64,000 nt of DNA from Thermodesulfobacterium hydrogeniphilum. GTDB taxonomy: Bacteria; Desulfobacterota; Thermodesulfobacteria; Thermodesulfobacteriales; Thermodesulfobacteriaceae. The translations under genes were made by a program, and so were the position numbers. Every line of letters begins with the position of its first letter. The first letter of the stretch is position 1. This document shows, piece by piece, positions 36,008 through 45,780 of this stretch. The notes beneath the pieces were generated by a model. That model was not told where the DNA came from, ran no database searches, and saw nothing but the letters and a program-made list of their open reading frames with translations. The stretch lies in assembly GCF_000746255.1 (NCBI RefSeq), contig NZ_JQKW01000009.1, forward strand, positions 62,001 to 126,000, given 5' to 3'.

Positions 36008-36711
36008 AAGATGAGATAGATCTTTATAACGAATTTGAAAAGCTTAGAAAGGTTTTAAACAGAGATAAATTTGCTTTATTTGATTTACCACTTTTCAACA
36101 TAGTAAAACTTATCAAAAATATATCTTCATCTAAACTTTTTAATGATATTTTTTTAGAGTTTATTATAAAACTCTCAGAGGCATTTTATTGGAAAAGTTG
36201 TTTACTTTTAAATATATCTTTTGAAGAGCCTGAAGAAAAGGATATAGAAAAAGTTAAATATTCAAAGGAATTTAATTATTTTAAAGCTTTATCCTTGGAT
36301 AGAATTCTTTTTGATAAAATTTTTGTTCCTGAATTTCAAAAGGATAGTATAAATGGTCTAAATTTTAAAGATGAGTCTTTTAATAGGGGTAGTATTAATG
36401 ACCTTATAAAGGCTCTTTTACCTCTTTTAGAAAAAGAGGAAATGAAAATACAATTTTTAGAAAACTTTTCAGAAATTTCTATAGACTATTATATAGAAGA
36501 AATCCAGGAGTATATGAACAATAAAGGTTCTTTTACTTTTAAAGAATTTTTGAAGGAGAGAGTTAATACTTTTGAAAGGGAAGAGTTTTTATTAAAAGTT
36601 GTTTATTATTTTTTGGCTTTGCTTTTTCTTTGTTTTTATAATTACTGTTTTTTGGTACAAAATAATGATAAAGAAGACATAATTATATTTATTAGTAAAA
36701 AATGGAAATAG
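36004..36711 (+). CDS. Divergent ScpA-like segregation/condensation protein
   Basis: 235 residues. Two regions match the architecture of the kleisin ScpA: near the N-terminus KFALFDLPLFNIVKLIKN, then FLEFIIKLSEAFYWKSCLLL, as in ScpA where a D-I-x-D-I-P helix precedes the FL-x-MA-x-L-x-x-I-K-S-K-x-LLP helix; and at the C-terminus FKEFLKERVNTFEREEFLLK followed by YFLALLFLCFYNY, which parallels the winged helix F-L-A-L-L-E-L of ScpA. The linker is acidic. It is diverged and the conserved KSKMLLP is only partly kept. scpB is not adjacent. Confident that it is a gene (ATGA coupling), moderately so about the family. Confidence 0.55.
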   Translation: MKDEIDLYNEFEKLRKVLNRDKFALFDLPLFNIVKLIKNISSSKLFNDIFLEFIIKLSEAFYWKSCLLLNISFEEPEEKDIEKVKYSKEFNYFKALSLDRILFDKIFVPEFQKDSINGLNFKDESFNRGSINDLIKALLPLLEKEEMKIQFLENFSEISIDYYIEEIQEYMNNKGSFTFKEFLKERVNTFEREEFLLKVVYYFLALLFLCFYNYCFLVQNNDKEDIIIFISKKWK

Positions 36712-36740
36712 ATTGAATTAGTGAAATATTTAACAAAACC

Positions 36741-36768
36741 TTGATCTGAAAGTTCAAAAAAATAAAAT
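36741..36768 (+). promoter_or_regulatory. Candidate promoter of the nuo operon
   Basis: TTGATC (36741-36746), 16 bases, TAAAAT (36763-36768), about 28 bases before the ribosome site region of the first gene of the block. Sequence match only. Confidence 0.4.
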
Positions 36769-36802
36769 CCTATTAGATAGAAAAAAGTGAGGATAGGATA
36801 TC

Positions 36803-37276
36803 ATGAAAAAGTATAAAATAAAACATAATCCTGAGAAATGTAATGGTTGTCAAGAATGTGTAAAAGCTTGTGCTACTAATCATGGGGGGCTTAATAATTG
36901 TGATATATATGAGGTAAAAGGAAAGTTTTATTATTTTTCCTGTTTACAATGTGGTAAACCTCAATGTGCTGGTGCATGTCCAGTAGGAGCTCTCAGAAAA
37001 AATGAAGTAGCAGTTATTTTAGAATTAGAGCGGTGTATAGGTTGTAAGAATTGCATAGAGGCCTGTCCTTTTGGAGTTCCTAAATATAATGAAAATTTGG
37101 GCAAAATTAATAAATGTGATTTATGTGTAGATAGAGTTAAACAGGGTAAGTTGCCCTATTGTGTAGAGGCTTGTCCTAATCAGGCTTTAGAAGTAGTATT
37201 TGAGCAACCAAAGCCCAAACCTAAACCAAAAGAAGAAAAGAAATCAGAGGAAAAAAAGGAGGAAGCAGCTAAATGA
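36803..37276 (+). CDS. Four-cluster ferredoxin-type protein (HycB/DmsB-like) of the nuo operon
   Basis: 157 residues. Sixteen cysteines are arranged for four [4Fe-4S] clusters: 13/16/19/23, 47/50/55/59, 78/81/84/88 and 105/108/120/124, plus an extra Cys33; this is the pattern of HycB, CooF and DMSO-reductase B subunits. The last 25 residues are a Lys/Pro/Glu tail (KPKPKPKEEKK). No signal peptide, so cytoplasmic. The gene overlaps nuoA by four bases (ATGA). nuoE, nuoF and nuoG are missing from the cluster, so this protein probably brings electrons (from ferredoxin or a dehydrogenase) to the NuoB/I module. Confidence 0.88.
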   Translation: MKKYKIKHNPEKCNGCQECVKACATNHGGLNNCDIYEVKGKFYYFSCLQCGKPQCAGACPVGALRKNEVAVILELERCIGCKNCIEACPFGVPKYNENLGKINKCDLCVDRVKQGKLPYCVEACPNQALEVVFEQPKPKPKPKEEKKSEEKKEEAAK

Positions 37277-37626
37277 GTATATATCAAGGATTTTTTATAT
37301 TTGCTTTTATTCTTTTAGCACTTGGTGTAATTTTGGTAGTTGTTAATAATTTATTGGCACTTAGAAGGCCATACAAAGAGAAGTTGATAGCTTATGAATG
37401 TGGTCTTGACCCTTCTGGGGATACAAGAATACCTTTCAGGATCAGGTTTTATCTTATAGGTTTGCTTTTTTTAGTCTTTGATGTGGAAATAGTATTCCTT
37501 TATCCTTGGGCTATAGTATTTGATCATCTTGGTTTATTTGGTTTTATAGAAATTTTTGTATTTATGATAATGCTTTTGGTAGCATATATTTATGCTTGGA
37601 GTGAAGGAGCATTAACATGGGAATAG
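37273..37626 (+). CDS. nuoA: NADH-quinone oxidoreductase-type complex I, subunit A
   Basis: 117 residues and three membrane segments, with [20 protein letters not shown] in the first cytoplasmic-side loop and [13 protein letters not shown], the family signature. NuoA/ND3 sits at the junction between the membrane arm and the hydrophilic arm. Overlaps nuoB by 10 bases. Confidence 0.96.
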   Translation: MSIYQGFFIFAFILLALGVILVVVNNLLALRRPYKEKLIAYECGLDPSGDTRIPFRIRFYLIGLLFLVFDVEIVFLYPWAIVFDHLGLFGFIEIFVFMIMLLVAYIYAWSEGALTWE

Positions 37627-38132
37627 AAAAATCTACTGTAGAAATAGCACCTGGTATTAGGCATATTCCTGGAACTCCTGTAGTTATAAGTCCTATTGAT
37701 AAGATTATAAATTGGGCGAGAACAGGTTCTCTATGGCCTGTAACGTTTGGTTTAGCTTGTTGTGCTATTGAGATGATGGCTACAGGAGCAAGTCATTATG
37801 ATTTGGACAGGTATGGAATAATTTTTAGAGCTACGCCTCGTCAGGCGGATGTTTTAATTGTAGCTGGAACAGTTACTAAGAAAATGGCTCCTATGGTAAG
37901 AAGGGTATATGATCAAATGCCTGAACCTAAATATGTTATTGCTATGGGAAGTTGTGCTTGTTCAGGTGGTGTTTTTAAGACCTATTCTGTTGCTCAGGGA
38001 GCGGATCAGTTTTTACCTGTAGATATATATGTTCCTGGTTGTCCTCCAAGACCTGAAGCTTTACTTTATGGTTTGTTGCAGCTTCAGGAGAAGATAAGAA
38101 GGGAAAGTAAAAAATGGGGTTGCTGGAGATAA
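37617..38132 (+). CDS. nuoB: Complex I subunit B (cluster N2)
   Basis: 171 residues. Carries the terminal [4Fe-4S] cluster N2 that reduces quinone; its four ligands are visible as the Cys pair in [11 protein letters not shown] (48, 49), Cys113 in GSCACSGG and Cys142 in [11 protein letters not shown]. Order nuoA-B-C-D is canonical. Confidence 0.97.
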   Translation: MGIEKSTVEIAPGIRHIPGTPVVISPIDKIINWARTGSLWPVTFGLACCAIEMMATGASHYDLDRYGIIFRATPRQADVLIVAGTVTKKMAPMVRRVYDQMPEPKYVIAMGSCACSGGVFKTYSVAQGADQFLPVDIYVPGCPPRPEALLYGLLQLQEKIRRESKKWGCWR

Positions 38133-38135
38133 TAA

Positions 38136-38660
38136 ATGAGTGGATGGATTAATAAATTAAAAGATCAATTTTCTTCTGTGGTTTTGGAAGTGCAGTTGGA
38201 TAAAGATTATCCAACTGTAATTTGTAATAGAGAAGGATTTTTAGATTTAATAAAACATTTGAAAGAGGAAAAGGGGTTTACATACCTTATAGATCTTTGT
38301 GGTGTGGATTATTTAAATTATAAACACAAAAAATTTGAAGAGCGATTTGAGGTAGTTTATCATTTATATAATTTAGATACAAAAGAGCTGATAAGGTTAA
38401 AAGTGAGAATCAAAGAGGATGATTGTTGGCATTATTCAGTTACACCTTTATGGAAGACAGCTAATTGGTTTGAGAGAGAAGTATATGATATGTTTGGTAT
38501 TAAATTTGAAGGACATCCTGATTTAAGAAGGGTTTTAATGCCTGAAGATTGGGAAGGATATCCTTTAAGAAAGGATTATCCTCTTTATTTAGATGAAGAA
38601 CAAGAGTGGGCTGTTTATAAAGGATTAGTAGAAAAAACAAAAATGGAGAGAGGCAAATAA
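38136..38660 (+). CDS. nuoC: Complex I subunit C
   Basis: 174 residues of the 30-kDa subunit. The signature ANWFEREVYDMFGIKFEGHP (about 108-127) is followed by LRRVLMPEDWEGYPLRKDYP. It is separate from nuoD rather than fused as in E. coli. One base separates it from nuoD. Confidence 0.95.
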   Translation: MSGWINKLKDQFSSVVLEVQLDKDYPTVICNREGFLDLIKHLKEEKGFTYLIDLCGVDYLNYKHKKFEERFEVVYHLYNLDTKELIRLKVRIKEDDCWHYSVTPLWKTANWFEREVYDMFGIKFEGHPDLRRVLMPEDWEGYPLRKDYPLYLDEEQEWAVYKGLVEKTKMERGK

Positions 38661-39890
38661 ATGAGTTTAGCATTAGAGATTAATAAAAAGCAGTTAAACG
38701 AAGATAGTTGGGAAGAGCCTTATTTTATAAATATGGGGCCTCAACATCCTTCAACTCATGGGGTGTTGAGGCTTCTATTGCAATTAGAGGGAGAAACTAT
38801 AGTTGGTTGTGATCCAATTATTGGTCAACTTCATAGAGGCGTTGAAAAGCTTGCCGAAAATTTAAATTATAATCAGGCTATAGTTTTAAGTGATCGTTTG
38901 GATTATATAGCTTCAGCTGCTAATAATATAGCTTTTGCTCTTGCTTTTGAAAAACTGATGGGTCTTAAGGTTCCGAGAAGAGCAAGACTTATCAGGACTA
39001 TAGTTTGTGAAATGGCAAGAATCTGTAACCATCTTCTTTGGTTAGCTACTCATGCTCTTGATATAGGGGCTATGACGGTATTTTTATATTGTTTCAGAGA
39101 TAGAGAGTGGCTTTTAAATATTTTTGAGAAAATATGCGGGGCAAGACTCACTCATACTTACGTAAGAGTTGGTGGAGTTAGATTAGATTTTACTCAGGAA
39201 ATTATAGACGATTTATATAAATTTACAGAAGAATTTCCTAATAGAATTCCTGATTATGAAACTTTGATTGATATTAATAGAATTTGGCTAAAGAGAACCA
39301 AAAATATAGCAGTAGTTTCAGCAGAGGAAGCGATTAATCTTGGATTAACAGGTCCTTGTTTAAGAGGTTCTGGAGTTCCTTATGATGTAAGGAAATTTAG
39401 GCCATATGATGCTTATGATGAAGTAGAATTTATAGTTCCTACTGGTAAGAATGGTGATACTTATGATAGATACCGTGTAAGAATGGAAGAGATGAGGCAA
39501 TCTAATTATATTATAAAACAATGTTTGGATAAGCTTCCTGAAACAGAGGGAGAGCCTATTTTAGCAGAGGGTGCTCCTGATCTTTTAATGCCTAAAAGGC
39601 TTAAAGAACCCAAGCCGATGCCTGTTCCTAAAAAGGGAGTCGTTTTTAGGGGAGCAGATAAACCTATAGTTCCTGTAGGAGAGGCTTTTGCTGCTATAGA
39701 GTCTCCTAAGGGAGAATTATCTGTTTATGTAGTAAGTGATGGTTCAAGTAATCCTTGGAGATTAAGGATTAGAACGCCTTCTTTTGTGCATATTTCTGCT
39801 ATACCTGAATTAACAAAAGGACATATGATAGCAGATTTAGTAGCTATTATAGGAACCTTAGATATAGTTTTAGGGGATTCTGATAGATAG
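38661..39890 (+). CDS. nuoD: Complex I subunit D (quinone site)
   Basis: 409 residues of the 49-kDa subunit, homologous to the large subunit of NiFe hydrogenases. [20 protein letters not shown] (about 25-44) holds the quinone-binding His; [12 protein letters not shown] and the C-terminal ..[12 protein letters not shown] are typical. The hydrogenase Ni ligands (CxxC) are absent, so it is Nuo and not a membrane hydrogenase. Confidence 0.97.
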   Translation: MSLALEINKKQLNEDSWEEPYFINMGPQHPSTHGVLRLLLQLEGETIVGCDPIIGQLHRGVEKLAENLNYNQAIVLSDRLDYIASAANNIAFALAFEKLMGLKVPRRARLIRTIVCEMARICNHLLWLATHALDIGAMTVFLYCFRDREWLLNIFEKICGARLTHTYVRVGGVRLDFTQEIIDDLYKFTEEFPNRIPDYETLIDINRIWLKRTKNIAVVSAEEAINLGLTGPCLRGSGVPYDVRKFRPYDAYDEVEFIVPTGKNGDTYDRYRVRMEEMRQSNYIIKQCLDKLPETEGEPILAEGAPDLLMPKRLKEPKPMPVPKKGVVFRGADKPIVPVGEAFAAIESPKGELSVYVVSDGSSNPWRLRIRTPSFVHISAIPELTKGHMIADLVAIIGTLDIVLGDSDR

Positions 39891-39898
39891 GAGGCAAG

Positions 39899-40894
39899 AT
39901 GATTGAACAATTGTTAAATCTATTAAATATAGAAATTGTAAAAGTTATATTGGCAGCAGTTATAATGGTTGCAGTGACTTTATTACATGTAGCATATTTA
40001 ACTTATGCTGAGAGAAAGATAATAGCACGTATGCAGCAAAGGCTTGGTCCTAATAGAGTAGGTCCAAGGGGGCTTTTACAGCCTTTTGCAGATATGTTAA
40101 AATTAATATTTAAAGAAGATGTAATTCCTAAGGCTGTAGATAAACCTACATTTTGGGTAGCACCCTTTATTTCTTTGGTTTGTGCAGGAGCAGGAGTAGC
40201 TCTTATACCTATATGGAAAAATTTTGTTTTAAGTAATATCAATGTGGGTCTTTTATTTATTTTAGCTTTAAGTGGTCTTGGATCTTATGGAATACTTTTA
40301 GCTGGTTGGTCTTCTAATTCAAGATATGCGCTTTTAGGAGGTTTAAGAGAAGGGGCTCAGGTAATAAGTTATGAAATTGCTATGAGTTTAGCTCTCTTGA
40401 GTGTGGTATTGATGGCAGGTTCTTTTAATTTAGGAGATATAGTAAATGCTCAGCTTAATTCACCTTTTAAAATTTATCTTATACCTCAAATTATTGGATT
40501 CTTTGTTTTTATGATTTCTGCTGTAGCTGAATGTAATAGAACACCTTTTGACTTGCCAGAAGCTGAACAGGAATTGGTAGCTGGTTATTTTACAGAATAC
40601 AGTGGAATGAGATTTGCTTTATTTTATTTAGCTGAGTATGCTGGAATGATAGTAATGAGTGCTTTAGCAGTTACCTGTTTTTTAGGTGGGTGGGCTGGTC
40701 CTTTTGATATTCCTTATATACCATTCTTTTGGTTTTTCCTAAAATTCTATTTTATTCTATTTTGTTATATATGGATTAGAGCTACTTTACCTCGTTATCG
40801 TTATGACCAAGTAATGGGATTAGGTTGGAAAATATTAATACCTTTGGGTTTAGCTAATGTATTTTTAACAGCTATTTTCAAATTAATCTTTTAA
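39899..40894 (+). CDS. nuoH: Complex I subunit H
   Basis: 331 residues, about eight membrane helices; contacts quinone and the hydrophilic arm. Signatures ERKIIARMQQRLGPNRVGPR (about 40-59) and AECNRTPFDLPEAEQELVAG with TEYSGMRFALFYLAEYAG. A ribosome site GGAGG overlaps the nuoD stop region. Confidence 0.97.
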   Translation: MIEQLLNLLNIEIVKVILAAVIMVAVTLLHVAYLTYAERKIIARMQQRLGPNRVGPRGLLQPFADMLKLIFKEDVIPKAVDKPTFWVAPFISLVCAGAGVALIPIWKNFVLSNINVGLLFILALSGLGSYGILLAGWSSNSRYALLGGLREGAQVISYEIAMSLALLSVVLMAGSFNLGDIVNAQLNSPFKIYLIPQIIGFFVFMISAVAECNRTPFDLPEAEQELVAGYFTEYSGMRFALFYLAEYAGMIVMSALAVTCFLGGWAGPFDIPYIPFFWFFLKFYFILFCYIWIRATLPRYRYDQVMGLGWKILIPLGLANVFLTAIFKLIF

Positions 40895-40907
40895 AAGAGG
40901 TTATAAG

Positions 40908-41450
40908 ATGAGTTTAATAAGGAAGGTATTTTTAACAGAAATTCTTCAAGGTTTAGCGCTTACTCTTAAGAAGATGCTTTTTGCCAAGCCTGTTACTATA
41001 GAGTATTATGATAAAGTTAGACCTAAGCCTTATTCTGGATTTAGAGGAAGGCATGCTCTGGTTAGAGATCCAGAAACAGGAGATACTTTATGTGTAGCCT
41101 GTTTGAGGTGTGCTAAAGTTTGTCCTTCTCAGTGTATTCATATAGAATATGAAGTTGATAAAGAAAAGGGCAAGAGGAAAGTTACCAAATATGAAATAGA
41201 TGCTTTAAGGTGTGTATTTTGTGGATATTGTGAGGAGGTTTGTCCTGTCAATGCTATTGTTTTAACAGAATATTATGAATATATAGGATTTACAAGAAGA
41301 GACCTTTATTTTGACAAGGAAAGACTTTTAAAAAATTGGGATGAATTTATAGCTAAAGAATCAAGACCTTATTTGAATCCTTTTTGGAAACCAAGAGGTA
41401 TTCCTGAAAAAAGATTACCAGTTAAAAAACGTCAATTTACAGGAGTATAA
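40908..41450 (+). CDS. nuoI: Complex I subunit I (2 x [4Fe-4S])
   Basis: 180 residues. Two cluster motifs, CVACLRCAKVCP and CVFCGYCEEVCPVNAI, bind N6a and N6b, which pass electrons to NuoB. RGRHALVRDPETGDTLCVAC is the usual N-terminal approach segment. In this operon it is the likely acceptor for the four-cluster ferredoxin-type protein. Confidence 0.96.
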   Translation: MSLIRKVFLTEILQGLALTLKKMLFAKPVTIEYYDKVRPKPYSGFRGRHALVRDPETGDTLCVACLRCAKVCPSQCIHIEYEVDKEKGKRKVTKYEIDALRCVFCGYCEEVCPVNAIVLTEYYEYIGFTRRDLYFDKERLLKNWDEFIAKESRPYLNPFWKPRGIPEKRLPVKKRQFTGV

Positions 41451-41452
41451 AA

Positions 41453-41983
41453 ATGAATTGGGATTTAGTTATATTTTATTATTTAGCTTTTGCAATGGTA
41501 ATATCAAGTATTTTGGGTGTACTTTCTAATAATCCTATATATACTGTTTTGTTAGTTTTGGTAATGATTGTTCATCAAGCTTTTTTACTCCTAACCTTAG
41601 GTTCTGAATTTTTAACAGCTATCCAGATTATAGTATATGCTGGTGCGATTTTAGTTTTATTCCTATTTGTTGTATATTTGATAAATTTAAGAAAAGAGAC
41701 TACACGGAGCATTTTTGTAAGAAGATGTTCCTTAGCTTTGATAATATTTTTGATATTTTTTGGTATGTTTTTTACAAATTTAATGCTGGTATTTAGAAAT
41801 AAGCCATTTATTCAAGCTTATTTACCTTTTAATTTTAACGAAAAGGCTTCAGATGTTTGGTGGATAGCAAATTATTTGTTTAAAAATTATCTTTTACAGT
41901 TTGAAATAATAGGAGTTATTTTATTAATTGCTGTACTTGGGTCAGTCTTTTTAATTAGAAAAGTTAAAAGTATTAATAATTAG
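41453..41983 (+). CDS. nuoJ: Complex I subunit J
   Basis: 176 residues, five predicted membrane helices. The conserved GSEFLTAIQIIVYAGAILVL (around 49-68) in the third helix contains the pi-bulge region important for coupling. Gap of two bases after nuoI. Confidence 0.95.
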   Translation: MNWDLVIFYYLAFAMVISSILGVLSNNPIYTVLLVLVMIVHQAFLLLTLGSEFLTAIQIIVYAGAILVLFLFVVYLINLRKETTRSIFVRRCSLALIIFLIFFGMFFTNLMLVFRNKPFIQAYLPFNFNEKASDVWWIANYLFKNYLLQFEIIGVILLIAVLGSVFLIRKVKSINN

Positions 41984-41991
41984 GAGGTAAA

Positions 41992-42294
41992 ATGCTTGGT
42001 TTAACTCACTATACTACTTTATCTATTGTATTATTCCTTATAGGACTTTTTGGTTTTATCCTTAGAAGGAATCTTATTGTGATGTTGGTATCTTTAGAAA
42101 TAATGCTTAATGCTATTATTATACTTTTTGCGAGTATATCTCATTTTACAAAAGATATTAGTGGATATATTATAGTGTTTTTTATAATAGCTATGGCTGC
42201 TGCAGAAACTGCTATAGGATTAAGTTTAGTTGTTTTAATTTATAAAAAATTAAAAACAGTTTATTCTGATGAAATTACAAATTTCAAGGGGTAA
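41992..42294 (+). CDS. nuoK: Complex I subunit K
   Basis: 100 residues with three membrane helices and the buried Glu residues of the family in LVSLEIMLNAIIILF and MAAAETAIGLSLVVLIY. AGGAGGT ahead of ATG. Part of the proton-conducting chain. Confidence 0.95.
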   Translation: MLGLTHYTTLSIVLFLIGLFGFILRRNLIVMLVSLEIMLNAIIILFASISHFTKDISGYIIVFFIIAMAAAETAIGLSLVVLIYKKLKTVYSDEITNFKG

Positions 42295-42297
42295 AGT

Positions 42298-44271
42298 ATG
42301 CTTGAAAAATCATTTGAAGTAATGACAAATTTCAATATTTTTGTATTTTTAATACCTTTTTTACCTTTAGTTGCAAGTATTATAACTTTAATTTTTGGTA
42401 AGAAATATTTCAGAGACAAATCACATTTTTTACCTGTTTTGGCTTTATTTTTAAGTTTTCTTTTATCTATTAAAGTTTTAATAGATGTGATAGGTGGAAA
42501 AATTTATAATTTTGATGTATATACATGGATTTTTGCTTCTCATTTGAAAGTGGGATTAGGATTTTTGATTGATCCCTTATCTGCTTTAATGGTTGCTATG
42601 GTTGCATCTTTATCTTTTCTTATTCATGTTTATTCAATAGGGTACATGAGTGGTGATCCTGGATATTATAGGTTTTTCTCTTATATTTCTCTATTTACCT
42701 TTTTTATGTTTATGTTGTGTATGAGTAATAATTTAGCTCAGCTTTATTTAGGATGGGAAGGAGTTGGACTTTGTTCTTATTTACTTATTGGTTTCTGGTA
42801 TGAGAAAAAGAGTGCTGCAGATGCAGGTAAAAAGGCTTTTATTGTTAACAGAGTAGGAGATTTTGGGTTTGCTTTAGGTATATTTATGGTTTTTTATTAT
42901 TTAGGAACTTTATATTATCATGAGATTTTCCCTAAGTTACCAGAAATTTCTCATTCATATTTGAATATTTTAGGTTTAAAGGTTTATGTTCCATTTTTAG
43001 CTTCATTTCTTTTATTCTGTGGAGCAGTTGGTAAAAGTGCTCAATTTCCGCTTCATGTTTGGCTTCCAGATGCTATGGAAGGTCCTACTCCTGTTTCAGC
43101 TTTAATTCATGCTGCTACTATGGTTACAGCTGGTGTTTTTATGGTATGTAGACTTCATCCTCTTTTTGAATTATCAAATGCGATGATGTGTATAGTTGCT
43201 TTTGTTGGTGCATTTACTTGTTTTATGGCAGCAACTATTGCTCCTACTCAATTTGATATAAAGAGAGTAATTGCATTTTCAACCCTTTCTCAACTTGGTT
43301 ATATGTTTATGGCTTGTGGTGTGGGAGCATTTATAGCAGGTATGTTCCATTTGTTTACTCATGCTTATTTTAAAGCTTTATTATTCTTAGGAGCTGGTAG
43401 TGTTATACATGCTCTTCATCATGCTCCTGATCCTAATGATATAAGAATAATGGGTGGTCTCAAGAAATATATGCCTGTTACTTTTTGGACTTTTCTTATT
43501 GCAAGTTTATCTATTTCTGGAATTCCCGGTTTTGCAGGATTTTTTAGTAAAGATGAGATATTATCCCAGGCTTATTTTTCTCAATATTCTTGGGGTAAAA
43601 TAATTTGGTTTATAGGTTGGGTAGTGGCTGCTATGACAGCTTTTTATACTTTTAGAGTAGTTTTTAGGGCTTTTTATGGAGAGTTTAAAGGAAAAGATGT
43701 AATTCATGGTTATCCTCATGAATCTCCTAAGGTAATGACTATACCTTTAATTTTCCTTGCTATAGGTGCTGTAATAGCAGGTTGGATAGGAGTTCCTGAA
43801 GTTTTAGGTGGAAATAATTTAATAGAGAAGTTTTTAGAGCCTGTATTAGGGCATCCTAAGGTTATTCATGAAATTCCTCATTCTACAGAATACTTACTTA
43901 TGGGATTATCAGTTCTTGCTGGATTATCTGGAATCTTTTTAGCTTGGTTAGTTTATATAAAGGTTCCTGCTTTAGAAACTGTTTTTTCTCGCAACCTTAA
44001 ACTTCTTTATACATTTTTATATAGAAAGTGGTGCTTTGATGAGTTGTATCATTTAATAATTATAAGACCTGTTTTATGGACAGCAAGATGTATTGTATCT
44101 AAGATATCAGATAACTTTATTATTGAAGGAATTGTAAATGGTAGTGCAAGGCTTGTAAATATAGTTGGTACAGGATTGAGATATTTACATACAGGAATAG
44201 TTAACTATTATGGTAGCTTTGTTTTACTTGGTGTGATTATTTATATTATACTTTATTTATATTTAAAATAA
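42298..44271 (+). CDS. nuoL: Complex I subunit L (antiporter-like)
   Basis: 657 residues, about 16 membrane helices and the C-terminal lateral helix. The Glu/Lys proton path residues lie in LYLGWEGVGLCSYLLIGFWY and GAVGKSAQFPLHVWLPDAME; LIHAATMVTAGVFMV and RVIAFSTLSQLGYM are the next conserved segments. Distal end of the proton-pumping arm. Confidence 0.97.
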   Translation: MLEKSFEVMTNFNIFVFLIPFLPLVASIITLIFGKKYFRDKSHFLPVLALFLSFLLSIKVLIDVIGGKIYNFDVYTWIFASHLKVGLGFLIDPLSALMVAMVASLSFLIHVYSIGYMSGDPGYYRFFSYISLFTFFMFMLCMSNNLAQLYLGWEGVGLCSYLLIGFWYEKKSAADAGKKAFIVNRVGDFGFALGIFMVFYYLGTLYYHEIFPKLPEISHSYLNILGLKVYVPFLASFLLFCGAVGKSAQFPLHVWLPDAMEGPTPVSALIHAATMVTAGVFMVCRLHPLFELSNAMMCIVAFVGAFTCFMAATIAPTQFDIKRVIAFSTLSQLGYMFMACGVGAFIAGMFHLFTHAYFKALLFLGAGSVIHALHHAPDPNDIRIMGGLKKYMPVTFWTFLIASLSISGIPGFAGFFSKDEILSQAYFSQYSWGKIIWFIGWVVAAMTAFYTFRVVFRAFYGEFKGKDVIHGYPHESPKVMTIPLIFLAIGAVIAGWIGVPEVLGGNNLIEKFLEPVLGHPKVIHEIPHSTEYLLMGLSVLAGLSGIFLAWLVYIKVPALETVFSRNLKLLYTFLYRKWCFDELYHLIIIRPVLWTARCIVSKISDNFIIEGIVNGSARLVNIVGTGLRYLHTGIVNYYGSFVLLGVIIYIILYLYLK

Positions 44272-44303
44272 AAAGTTTGAAATAGGAGAGTGGAGGATAA
44301 AGT

Positions 44304-45767
44304 ATGGATTTATTGAATAACTTACTTTCCTGGATATTGTGGTTTCCACTTATTGGAATTGTTATAATATTTTTAATCAACAGGACAAATGAAAAGGCTA
44401 TTAAATGGGTAGCTTTAATCACTATTTTAATAGATTTCATTTTATCTTTAATTTTACTTTTAAATTTTAATTTTTCAGATCCTGGATTTCAATTTGTAGA
44501 GAAGAAAAAGTGGTTAGATTTTCTTAATTCTTATTACTTTTTAGGAGTAGATGGAATAAGTATTCTTTTTATACCTTTAACCACTTTAACCACACTTCTT
44601 TGTATATTAATCTCTTGGAATTCTATCAAAAAGAAAGTTAAAGAATTTCATTTAGCTTTGTTATTTACTAATATTTCTATAGTAGGAACTCTTTGTGCTT
44701 TAGATTTGCTGCTTTTCTATATCTTTTGGGAAGCAATGTTAATTCCTATGTATCTTATTATAGGTATTTGGGGAGGTCCAAGAAGAATTTATGCTACATT
44801 AAAGTTCTTTCTCTATACCTTTTTTGGTTCTGTTTTTATGTTAATTGCTATTATTTATTTATATATAAAATTTGGAACTTTTGATTACACATTGCTTTTA
44901 AATAAAGGATATTCTTTTGGAATTGAGAAATTATTGTTTTTAGCTTTTGCTTTAGCCTTTGCTATAAAGATTCCTATGTGGCCTGTCCATACATGGCTTC
45001 CTGATGCTCATACAGAAGCTCCTACAGCTGGTTCAGTTATCTTAGCAGGGATTTTAATTAAGCTCGGAGCTTATGGTTTCTTAAGATTTGTTTTACCTAT
45101 GTTCCCACATGCTTCAGCTTATTTTACTCCTTTGATACTTACACTTTCAGTTATCGCTATTATATACGGAGGTTTAGCTTGTTTAGCTCAAGAAGATTTG
45201 AAAAGACTTATTGCTTATAGTTCTGTAAGCCATATGGGATTTGTAACCTTGGGTATATTTTCTCTTAATCCCATAGCTATGAAAGGTGCTATATTACAGA
45301 TGATAAATCATGGTATTGTTACTGGTGCTTTGTTTATGTGTGTAGGTGTAGTCTATGATAGGACCCATAGTAGAGCTATTAATTACTATGGTGGTCTTGC
45401 TACAACTATGCCTTTATATGCAGCTTTGTTTATGATATTTACTTTAGCTTCTATTGGACTTCCAGGAACTAATGGTTTTATAGGAGAATTTTTAATTTTA
45501 GCAGGAACTTTCCTTAGCAATAAAATAGCTACTACTTTTGCTGCTTTAGGAGTGATCATAGGAGCTGGGTATATGTTATGGCTTTATCAACGTGTATTTT
45601 TCCAAAAAGTTAGTCCTAATGTGAAAAATTTACCACCTTTAAAAACAAATGAACTGGTTGCTCTTATTCCAATGGTGATTTTGGTTTTCTTAATAGGTTT
45701 GTATCCTAATCTATTTTTAGACTTTATGAAGACTTCTGTAGCAAACTTATTAATGAATTTTAAGTAA
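44304..45767 (+). CDS. nuoM: Complex I subunit M (antiporter-like)
   Basis: 487 residues, about 14 membrane helices. LLFYIFWEAMLIPMYLIIGI contains the conserved Glu, KIPMWPVHTWLPDAHTEAPT the Lys of the proton path, and LKRLIAYSSVSHMGFVTLGI the second Lys. A 32-base gap separates it from nuoL. Confidence 0.97.
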   Translation: MDLLNNLLSWILWFPLIGIVIIFLINRTNEKAIKWVALITILIDFILSLILLLNFNFSDPGFQFVEKKKWLDFLNSYYFLGVDGISILFIPLTTLTTLLCILISWNSIKKKVKEFHLALLFTNISIVGTLCALDLLLFYIFWEAMLIPMYLIIGIWGGPRRIYATLKFFLYTFFGSVFMLIAIIYLYIKFGTFDYTLLLNKGYSFGIEKLLFLAFALAFAIKIPMWPVHTWLPDAHTEAPTAGSVILAGILIKLGAYGFLRFVLPMFPHASAYFTPLILTLSVIAIIYGGLACLAQEDLKRLIAYSSVSHMGFVTLGIFSLNPIAMKGAILQMINHGIVTGALFMCVGVVYDRTHSRAINYYGGLATTMPLYAALFMIFTLASIGLPGTNGFIGEFLILAGTFLSNKIATTFAALGVIIGAGYMLWLYQRVFFQKVSPNVKNLPPLKTNELVALIPMVILVFLIGLYPNLFLDFMKTSVANLLMNFK

Positions 45768-45780
45768 AATGGAGGAAGGA

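Noticed and set aside
38661-39890. nuoD as the large subunit of a membrane-bound NiFe hydrogenase
   Set aside because: The CxxC nickel ligands are missing and the quinone-site HPSTHG motif of complex I is present.
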